A stretch of DNA of 64,000 nucleotides from Henckelia pumila. Lineage: Eukaryota; Streptophyta; Magnoliopsida; Lamiales; Gesneriaceae. The translations under genes and the position numbers were made by a program. The DNA lies in NCBI RefSeq assembly GCF_033568475.1, contig NC_133122.1, positions 66,425,442 through 66,489,441 on the forward strand, read 5' to 3'. The stretch's first letter is position 1. Every line of letters starts with the position of its first letter. This document shows, piece by piece, positions 35,901-44,268 of the stretch. The notes under the pieces were generated by a model. The model did no database searches. It saw nothing but the letters and a program-made list of their open reading frames with translations, and had not been told where the DNA came from.

Positions 35901-36069
35901 GCTGAAGGCATCGATCATTCTCTTCAGTTTTCTTACAAATAAATTGTTATAATATTTCTCTCTCTTTGTATTAAGTTTTCTTCTATGTATTTCAAGAACA
36001 AGGCTACTATGAGTAGCTAAACAAGTTGTCTTCTCCTCTTCAAAGGAGTTGATTTATGTAATAATATTA

Positions 36070-36082
36070 TGTCTGAATAAAT
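36070..36082 (+). terminator. Putative pararetroviral poly(A) signal
   Basis: GAATAAATTTT about 200 bp after the TATA box, the spacing expected for terminally redundant pregenomic RNA. Confidence 0.45.
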
Positions 36083-36139
36083 TTTCTAAATCTCTCGTTC
36101 TTTCATGTTCATATTTTATAATTAAATTTATATACCATA

Positions 36140-36290
36140 CGCCTTAAGGTAGAAAACGAATTAAGGTTGTGCTGGGTGTCGTTGAAGGAGCTTGTGCAGA
36201 AACCATCTGTTGCGACTGCGTGGTTGGAGTGTGAGGAGCACTTCGTAAAACTTGGTAGGTATGACCCGACGACATTATGGTAAAAAAAAG
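36140..36290 (+). pseudogene. Exon-like fragment inside the Mutator-like element
   Basis: An uninterrupted protein-like block reads ENELRLCWVSLKELVQ, then ATAWLECEEHFVKLGRYDP, and ends before a GT that could be a donor. It lies between the viral sequence and the right terminal repeat. It looks like a piece of a plant gene picked up by the element (Pack-MULE style). I cannot name the family. Confidence 0.45.
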
Positions 36291-36446
36291 TATTTAAATT
36301 TAATTCATCTTACGGAAGCATGTTGGACCCTAATCTGGAGTATATCGGCTGGAAACCTTGCGTAACTAATAGTCTTGCATGGCCGGGACTGGTTCGATAG
36401 GTATAACAAAGCCACGTACAAAGGATTAGTTTTAATTATATTTTAA

Positions 36447-36548
36447 TTCAAATTTGGGGACCACTAGGGAGTAAAAATAAAGAAATGGGTGGATAGGGAG
36501 TTAAGTTAAAGAGAAGTTTGGTAGTGGGGAGTTTAAAATAATTTGCCC
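36447..36548 (-). repeat. Right terminal inverted repeat of Mutator-like element
   Basis: Partner of 24,107-24,208. Read on the minus strand it starts GGGCAAATTATTTTAAAC. Followed by the 9-bp target duplication TTAAAAAAA. Confidence 0.75.
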
Positions 36549-36597
36549 TTAAAAAAATCGCTACCTTTCCCACATTTCTTGATACATGCTCATGATA
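36549..36597 (+). pseudogene. Ferroportin pseudogene, intron-6 sliver
   Basis: 49 bp matching 56,280-56,328 of the intact ferroportin intron 6. It is trapped between the Mutator-like element and the second CACTA element. Confidence 0.85.
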
Positions 36598-37927
36598 CAC
36601 TACAACAAATTTGATGTACAACAACGTCTAAACGATAACAGTTTTGTGAAAAAACCGTTGCCTCATTAGCTTTCACAACGGATTTATTAAATTCCGTTGT
36701 CTTTGCCTTATTTTGTTAAAGAAACGACAACAGATTATGACCTACGACAACAGATTTTAAAATCCGTGGTCTATTAGCGCTTTTTTTATGGCCTACGACA
36801 ACGGATATTAAAATTCGTTGTCGATGAGCGTTTTTTTTATGGTCATACGACAACAGATTATGGCCTACGACAACGGATTTTAAAATTCGTTGTCTATTAG
36901 CGCTTTTTTTATATGGCCTACGACAACGGATTTTAAAATCCGTTGTCTTTGAGCGCGTTTTTTATGACCTATGACAACGGATTCTACAAAACCGTTGTAT
37001 TATTATTTTATATATTAATAAAATTAATTTTTTTTAAATATAGAAACACATTTTCTTTCTCTTGCGATCTCTCGTTTCTCTCCTCAACGCTCTCTCCTGA
37101 TCGCTCTCGCCATCAATTACCAAACCCTAGCCGCCATAGCACTCTAGCGGACTTCAGATCGAGAGTTGCAGAAGCTTTGTTGTTTTCTATTTTTCGCTCA
37201 TTTTTCTTTGGTTGAAAATTTCTATCGGTGTATTCTTTTTAATTTCCTTTATAAATCCTTGTAAAACATTCGAGCATTGTGAGGTCAATATTTGTATTCT
37301 TGATTTGTAGTAAAAGGAAATATGTTACTTGATGATAGGTTTTCTTGCTGATTATGTCGTCTTTAGCAATGTAAATGATTGTGATTGTCAGATCCTACGA
37401 AATTGATAAATTATCTCGAAAAAGAAAATGAATGATGAAGTGAATTTGGGCTTTGATTTCGTCGATGGTCAGCTCAGCGCAAGGGATGACTCGAGAAAGT
37501 GTATAATTAGGTCACATTGTAGACTGGATTAAGGTGTATGTCATGCAGCAAATGAAAATCGTTTCGAGTGGGCTACGGTGGTCCGAGGTTGTGATAGAAA
37601 TTTGCTCCCCAAGTAATTACTGAGGGAATTATATGCTCAAAGTTCATCCTACCTATAGTTCTAGGCTTTTGTGTTTAAGCTCTCCACTTATCTATATGGA
37701 CTAACATGGAGTCAAAATCTTGAATTAAATTTTTTCAGTCTATTGTTTATACTTCATGGATTTTTCTGAGAAAAATTACAAAATTTCAAGAAGTTTATTT
37801 GAAGCTACTTCGAGGGAGCAAACACTTTTGGCTGGTTATTGATGTATCGAGGATCTAACTTTTGGCTGGTTATTGAAGCTCCTCTCTCATTTATATATAA
37901 TAATCAAACGACCCAGATTCTGAGGAC

Positions 37928-38239
37928 ATGAGTGAGTGCACAGACTTGCCCGCGACAAAAAGAAGGAAGAAACGAGAAGTAAGGAGCGGCAGTGAAAGAA
38001 GCAGCGACGCCGCCACATTGGGAGACATAGGGACCGCAATCTCGAAGAGCGCTTTGATGATGGCTAAGGCGATGCAGTCACGGGAGGAAGCAGACGGAAG
38101 AAGACACAGAGAAGTATTGGGTTTGCATGAAAGGAGACTACAAATCGAGGAATCTAAGGCGGATATCAAAAGACAAGGCATGAGTAATCTGGTGGACGCA
38201 ACAAGCTCGCAGATTCTATTCAAGCTCTGCTTCGGGTAA
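37928..38239 (+). pseudogene. Captured nuclear-protein fragment, possibly trihelix-like
   Basis: A 103-codon open frame with a basic cluster (KRRKKR), the helix ISKSALMMAKAMQ and a charged helix RRHREVLGLHERRLQIEE. The pattern resembles C-termini of plant trihelix/Myb-SANT-like DNA-binding proteins. The DNA-binding domain itself is absent. It is intact as a frame, so expression is possible but unproven. Confidence 0.4.
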
Positions 38240-38276
38240 CAAAAATCAAGAAAGCGGAGCCACCCATTCTTAATTG

Positions 38277-38308
<32 letters not shown>

Positions 38309-38744
38309 GAAAATTAACCCCTATAACTGAAGGAAGGATTATTATTATATTATTATTATTGATTCTTAAACTTTGATATTACATTTAATTATCATTGGTT
38401 GATTTTAATGTAGACGCATTTATATATATGATATGATGATATGATTGAATTATTAATTAATAAAAATGTGTTGAAATATGTTCTGCCTTAGCTAGAGTAG
38501 AACACATATAATGTTATTCTACAAAAGTCGTGAGTAGTGCTTAATTGGCAAAGATTTGAGAACAACAATCTAGATACGAGCTTAAAGAATGGAAGCAAAG
38601 TTCCTTGAGTTTGGTTTCCTTAACTTCCGAAGAGTTGGAGTAGTCCATTGCAATCCTTGGACGTATCTATCTTTACAGCATTTTATTTCTATCATATCTA
38701 TGTTCATTGTTTCTGTATATTTTGACTGTTATACTTGATTGTCA

Positions 38745-38942
38745 GATTTGTGTTCCCTGCATTGGGTTTTTTCTTTAGCTATGATATTGGTGCTACCTCC
38801 GGAGCTACCATCTCATTGCAGGTAACATTCCTACTTGATGTCCTGGATCTCCATTGGAGCTTTGATAATTCTTGTTGTCATTTTATATCTCATTGCAGGT
38901 AACATTCAACCTTTCAGCAGTTCAACTTGGTTTAGTGGTTAG
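38745..38942 (+). pseudogene. Captured sugar-transporter fragment
   Basis: Blocks 38,745-38,820 (FVFPALG, YDIGATSGATISLQ) and 38,899-38,937 (FNLSAVQLGLVV) match the first transmembrane region of plastid/vacuolar glucose transporters (pGlcT/VGT type) of the major facilitator superfamily. The duplicated ATCTCATTGCAG at each side shows a rearranged splice region. Non-functional. Confidence 0.7.
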
Positions 38943-39065
38943 CTTCAATTTTTATTGCATGTCCCTTTCTATTTCTTCAGTTGTTGTTTAGGAGGGATTC
39001 GATTATTTTGGCGGTTTCCTGATAAAATTTTGTTTGTTTACTTTTCAATTTAAGTTGGTGAAACA

Positions 39066-39305
39066 ATACTTAGGATATTTCCCAATGGTCCAGTTATTAG
39101 CCAGAGTCAGTCCAATCACTAGAACTGATTTGAAGGTAATGACAGTTGGACCTTTTTTTTCTTGTTTCTCCTGCAATTGAAATTTTTTGTAGCTCTTGAA
39201 TTCTAAATAATTTATTTATGCTAGGTTGATTTGATTGTTACCCCTGAGTTTGTCTGGAAGGATCGGTTTCATGGTATTGTCTAGCGCTGGTGGATTTTAG
39301 TGGAG
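39066..39305 (+). pseudogene. Captured ASCC3-like helicase fragment
   Basis: Block 39,070-39,135 (FPMVQLLARVSPITRTDLK) and, after an intron ending TGCTAG, block 39,226-39,306 (VDLIVTPEFVWKDRFHG, then RWWILVE). This is part of the Sec63-type domain of Ski2-like helicases. The WKDRFHG...RWWILVE wording is closest to ASCC3-type rather than BRR2. A TAG interrupts the second block. Confidence 0.65.
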
Positions 39306-39564
39306 GTATGCATTTGCTAATTTATCCCTAGGTTTTAAGGAGTTAACATTCTTTTCTCTTTAGAAGGTAAATTGCTTGATGAAATCTGCCAACTATGACA
39401 TATGAAAGCAAATAATGAGTGACAAGGACAACTTAAATATTGATCTCTTTATGAATATTGACATTTGTTGATCTCTTTAATTCTATGCCAAGTAGCTGCT
39501 CTGAAGTCTAAATGTGCATGCCATCATCTAGTGGTTCCTATTGTTTTACTTAGGTAATAAAATG

Positions 39565-39755
39565 AGCCAGTCATATTCACCGAGAGCTTGCTGTTGCCAA
39601 GAAAAAGCTAAAGGAGATCAGGGCTTTGTTCCACAACTTCTCTTACCGCAGTCACATTGCAGTGATGAATCAAAGATCGAAGAGTAGTTGATGTGAGCTG
39701 CAGCCAATTACACCATCAAGGATGCAAAGCGTCGGACCACCCTGCCGATATTTTT
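39565..39755 (+). pseudogene. Unidentified exon-like fragment in CACTA element
   Basis: A block reading HRELAVAKKKLKEIRALFHN looks coding and then falls into stops. I cannot assign a family. Confidence 0.3.
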
Positions 39756-40056
39756 TTTAGTATGCATTGGATTAGAATTTTAATTTTGAGTGATTTGTAA
39801 TACTAAAAAATTGTATATTAAATTTTATTTATGAAATTTTAAATTTTGGTTTATTTATAATATTTTTATTTTTTTTGTTTTTTATATAGAAAAAGACAAC
39901 GGATTTTATACATTGTCGTAGGGGGTCTAAAATTGTTGTAATTGATGGTGTTGTCAAAACTGCGCCCCTACGACAACGGATTTTATCCGTTGTCGTTTCT
40001 CTCAAAGACAACGGATTTGTACCTACTACAACGGATAAAATCCGTTGTCGTTGCCC

Positions 40057-41395
40057 TCAATCCATCCTGGACCTGATGACTTATGTCATGGGAATAATAA
40101 TCTCCAACCCACAGGTTACTTGTGATATATATATATATATATATATATATTCAACATTCTTCAAGGCTTCTTCATGTATATAATCTGAAGTTGGGTATTT
40201 CTTGTTTAGGATTTCTGGAAACTGATAATGATATCCTTCGTGCTGGTGACATTGGCTGCTGCATTATACAGTCTGCGTTTCTTGATACATTTTGAGAAGC
40301 TATTTGCATTGGTTGAAATAATTGAATGGTCTATCAAATCATGATATGCTTGTTATAATCCGCACATAAATATTGTATAATTTGGTGGGGCTGGGCAACG
40401 GCGTCTTCTTTGGCTTATATTTGGTCTACATTTGAACATTTCGAGATGGTTATATGAAAATATTTTTAAACAGAAAGACATTATCCACATACGAGATTCA
40501 CTAAAAAAAATCGTATATGTATCGATAAAAGTTCATCATTAAACATAGAAAAAACTGCAATTTTGATCATGTATGTTTGTCATTTTGCGATTTCGATCCT
40601 CTATATTTTTATATTTCAGTTTTAGTCTTGCATTTTATGATTTTTGGCAATTTCAGTTTTTTTTTTCGAAAATTCTTACGTGACACTGTATACGTCAACT
40701 CTACATCAGCACTGCATTTGTGTCACATCAACGTCGCATCAGGAAAAAAAAAACTAAAATTGCCCCAAAAAATAAAAATAACGGATTAAAATTGAAAATT
40801 AAAAATATAAAAAATCAAAATCGCAAAATAACAAACTTACATTAAAAAAAAACAATTTTCCATTAAATATATTTTCTCTGGACTCAGGCGGAGTATATTA
40901 TTGGCTCAATTGATGAGATACATTTAATTTTAAAAATACGGACTAACAATGATTACGATCATTTGGATGGGAACAAAAGCCTTAAATTCAACGATGTAAA
41001 CAGACTTCAGCCATAAAATTTAATATGTTTTGACCAATCAATTAGGTTTGACCAAGTTATCAATGGTAAAAACAAAATTCACATATTTGCAATTTGCATC
41101 AACATAGTATTTCTCTCTATAAAATTATACATTCTATAGATGATTTATTAAATAGTTTTTTATATATAAAGTTTCTAAACAATCCAATTTTTATTTGTTA
41201 TCTTATAATGATAATATCAAGAAACCAAGTAGATTATTGTTGTGTATTCGTCCTTTATAAGATACTAGTAATAGATTTTTCTGTTTTTCATACAATTTTT
41301 AGATAACTTAAGGTAGGGGAAAAAATCCATTTTATCCTACATCAATAATTTTATTTAATAGAAATTTCAAATTTGACGTTTAAATTTGCGAGAAT
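40057..41395 (+). pseudogene. Duplicated ferroportin, right fragment (exons 7-8, 3' flank)
   Basis: Resumes inside exon 7 (to 40,114) and includes exon 8 (40,210-40,344, stop TGA 40,342-40,344). Exon 8 has a small deletion (the HIYRVRKH region) and an insertion before the final codons. The 3' flank matches 56,693-57,710, including a shared MITE. The (AT)n run in intron 7 is longer (about 40,128-40,150) than in the intact gene. Confidence 0.9.
40552..40860. mobile_element. Foldback MITE, shared with ferroportin paralog
   Basis: Inverted arms of about 80 bp (GTTTGTCATTTTGCGATTTCGAT on the left, its complement on the right) around a centre with GTGACACTGTATACGTC. The same element sits at the same place beside the intact ferroportin (56,893-57,205), so it inserted before the duplication. 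Confidence 0.7.
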
Positions 41396-42108
41396 ACTAA
41401 AAAGGTAAAATTGGCTAGCCTGTAACTTTTCAGACGTCACGAAAGCTTAGATATGGGGTTGTTCTATGATCCACATGATGAATTTCACATGGTGAATTTT
41501 GACCGTTCATGGGACTCGGGGCCATGAATGATGGATGCTCAGCATAGAATGAGGTCTTAGATGTGATATTTTGTTTTATGTTAAAATAAAATTTCTAGCA
41601 TATATAATTTTTTTTCGGATATGGTTTGTGCTCATTTCACATCAATATCTTGAATTTATGACGAAATATTGGTTTTAAAAATTAATTACAACAAGAAAAG
41701 CGTCTGAAAAAACATTTTCCTAGAAAAAAAACATATGGTAACGTTTTTAGAAAATAAAGAAAGAATAAAAGTATGATTAATATTTTGAAGAATATATATA
41801 TAAAAAAAAGCATTATAAATTTTATATGCAATTTGTTTTCGATGATTAGGTTGAGATTTAAAAGTCTTCCATCATATATTTAATATTCCGTAGTACAAAA
41901 TTGTGTACGGGTTGGCAAACCTAGTGGAATATGTCCTAGTTTGACAATTTGATGTACCTGTTCGTCCTTTTGATAAACTCATCCAGCCACCTCTTTTTCT
42001 TACTAAAAAATAAAATTAGAGAAATTATTACCATTGAAATTGTTAGTTTTTTTTTAGTTGTACGCGTATATATTAAATTTTCATACACGATATGTAAGGG
42101 TTGAGTAG
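41396..42108. other. Intergenic DNA
   Basis: No gene is seen. A GATCCACATGATGAATTTCAC / CATGGTGAATT segment near 41,470-41,580 has MITE-like internal symmetry, but its ends are not clear. Confidence 0.35.
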
Positions 42109-42250
42109 ATGCTACCTGCAGGGTAGTGCCCTGCGGGTGATATGGCGGCTCATAATTGCTCAAAATTAGTGGGATCCACGTGGGACCCACTAATTTTGAC
42201 CAATCATGAGATTACACATCACCCGCAGGGTAGTGTCCTGCGGGCGGCAT
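42109..42250. mobile_element. Hairpin MITE, 142 bp
   Basis: Almost the entire 142 bp is an inverted repeat. The outer arms are ATGCTACCTGCAGGGTAGTG and its imperfect complement. The centre is AAAATTAGTGGG and its exact complement around ATCCACGTGGGA. It would form a long hairpin as RNA. No coding capacity. Confidence 0.75.
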
Positions 42251-44268
42251 GTACTAAACCGTCGTAGGCGTAGTTAAGTACTTAAGTACTTTATAAATAA
42301 ATTAGAAATTAAATTAAGATTAAGAGATTTAAGATTTTTTATATAATTAATAAGAATAATTAAAAAATTATAATGTTTTATAATAATTTGTTGGGTCTTT
42401 AAATCACAAACACTTTTATGAGACCGTATAATGTGTCAATTTTCTTATAAGAATATTAGATTTGATATTTTTTTTTAATTATAACTATGTATCAAGTTAT
42501 CACGTTTCACATATATAAATCGATGATATCGTCTCACAAAAAATATATTCGAAAAATTAAAAATGATATGTTTGTTTGGTTTCGTGGAGATATTGTGCTC
42601 CACATACGTGTGATTGAAGATGATTAACATAGAGTCACACAAAATTCATCCAAAGCAAAAGTTGGGAGATTCATTCAGTAGACCTAGCAAGTTGTCTAGT
42701 AAAAACCTCCACAAGTCTCAGCCTTCACCAAAGCTTTCTTTCTCGTTTGAGTGCTACCATTACCATAATAATTTGACAATCTTTACCCCACAGGCACTAC
42801 CAAATATAATACCATATTTTAATGTTTTTTTTTTCTAAAACTTTCTTCGATAAAATTTGTGTGTAAAAATTATATCTAAATAACTTTGACTTTTTTTCTA
42901 ATAGATAGATGGAATCAATATTTCCCCTAATCAACCTTACTTCAAACGTACAATTAACAATTGAATACGTGACAATCAGAAAAAATGCACAAACAAAAGA
43001 CGTTGGCTTAATGATATTTGATTCGATATATTAATATGTCGTCAATTAACTTATATGAGATAAAATATGAACCATCTCAATCAACAACTCGAGTTGTAGA
43101 AATCATTAATTTATGTTCAATTCTTTTTAAAAAACTACCTGTTTAATAATTTAACAGTGTTGATAGTCTCAAATCGATTGAATAAAGTTTTTAAAAGTTT
43201 TATATATGGACTTGGACAAATCATCTCTCTTAAACTAGCTTTTAAGGTCGGAGTTAGGTCCAACTCCACTATCTTTAACATAATATCATACACCTACTAT
43301 TATTAGTAGTCATAGTAAGTTGCATATATTGATTTGAACAAATTTTATAATTTTTGAAGAGTTAAGTTCAAGTTCATAATATGAAAAAAAAAATCGAAAG
43401 AGAGTTATAAGAACATACGAGAAATCGAGTTATAAGAACATACGAGAAATTTGAGGGGCTATATGATAATATTATTATTGTGGGCGTTCTTATCAGGGTA
43501 AGGTCATAAGTCCACAAGTCATAAGTACGGCCTTCCCCACCAACAATTATAAATTCCTATTCTTTTTTTCAATACATAAAAAAATAAATATAATATTAAT
43601 ACTAATATATTAAAATAATAAAAAAGTTGTTTGGTACTTTCCGCACTTACGGTACGTCCTTCCTCAAATATTTTCTCCACCGAATGATACTCCAATGGAA
43701 TCAAGATTGTGACTTTTTATCTTTCCCAAACTGCCCTCGTCACCTCCCTTTCTACCGTTCTTATATGTCCTTTTCCGTACTCCCCTGTCAATTCAACGTC
43801 GAAAAGACAAGAATACCCTCCTTCATACAATTTGAATCTTCCCCGCATCTGGAGAGTTGGGTCATTCCATTTAAGTCTTGTTTTGGAGTTTTATCTGAAT
43901 ATATGTGTGTATTTTAATGAATCATACGTTGTGGTGTTTGTTGTTAATGTAGGAAAAATATTTGTTTTTGCGCCAAGATTTTTGATGGGGTTTGTTCGTA
44001 TGGTCAACTGCAACATCCCATGTGCTGTCGATGCAAGAAGGGTAATTGTGTCCTGAAAAGTAGCTGATAAACTTTGCTGAAATGCGAGGAGAGAGACCGA
44101 ATTATTGATTTCTTGCATTCTCGTCTCTCAATCTGCGCCATCTTCCCCCCTGCGATAGATTTCCTCCACATGTAAACTGAAGAACGAGTGGAATCTTGGA
44201 TTTTGAATCGTTTAGACTTGCTTTCTTGTGCTAGAGTTTGAGAGTTCCTTAAAGATTCAGCCTTTATC
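42251..44268. other. Intergenic DNA and F-box gene upstream region
   Basis: AT-rich. A 25-28 bp unit (GAGTTATAAGAACATACGAGAAAT) is tandemly duplicated at about 43,401-43,452. The last few hundred bases before 44,269 would be promoter and 5' UTR of the F-box gene. I cannot fix a transcription start. Confidence 0.4.

Larger units (their letters stand above)
24328..36130 (+). mobile_element. Endogenous pararetrovirus (Caulimoviridae), decayed
   Basis: A nearly full-length caulimovirid copy, about 7.3 kb once the 4.5-kb CACTA insertion is discounted. In order it shows a degenerate methionine-tRNA primer site, two small reading frames, a capsid-like frame with zinc knuckle, a movement protein of the 30K type, an aspartic protease, reverse transcriptase and RNase H, two or three post-polymerase frames, a promoter-like region with TATA box, and AATAAA. 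There are no LTRs, as expected for this family. Stops, frameshifts and the CACTA insertion make it inactive. The capsid-like frame precedes the movement protein; from memory this recalls cavemo- and solendoviruses, but the genus is not settled. Confidence 0.85.
24107..36548. mobile_element. Mutator-like element carrying nested insertions, 12.4 kb
   Basis: The segment is bounded by imperfect terminal inverted repeats of about 102 bp and by the 9-bp direct repeat TTAAAAAAA (24,098-24,106 and 36,549-36,557). The intact ferroportin paralog has one copy of this site (56,280-56,288, first base C), giving the empty target. Long inverted repeats beginning GAGTAAATT / GGGCAAATT with a 9-bp duplication are typical of Mutator-like elements. 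No transposase is seen, so it is non-autonomous. Between the repeats lie a decayed caulimovirid genome and, near the right end, a short exon-like segment. Confidence 0.75.
36598..40056 (+). mobile_element. Second Pack-CACTA element, 3' end lost
   Basis: Starts CACTACAACAAATTTG and carries subterminal repeats ACAACGGATTTT / AAAATCCGTTGT at 36,640-36,995 and 39,890-40,050. The expected right terminus (...GTAGTG) is missing. The repeats run straight into ferroportin exon 7. Compared with the intact gene, about 85 bp of host sequence (56,329-56,412) including the exon 7 acceptor are gone. The interior holds pieces of several plant genes. It is a different family from the element at 28,729. Confidence 0.8.

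Noticed and set aside
41450-41580. Possible MITE with ATGATCCACATGATGAATTTC
   Set aside because: Internal symmetry is weak and neither ends nor target duplication could be placed.
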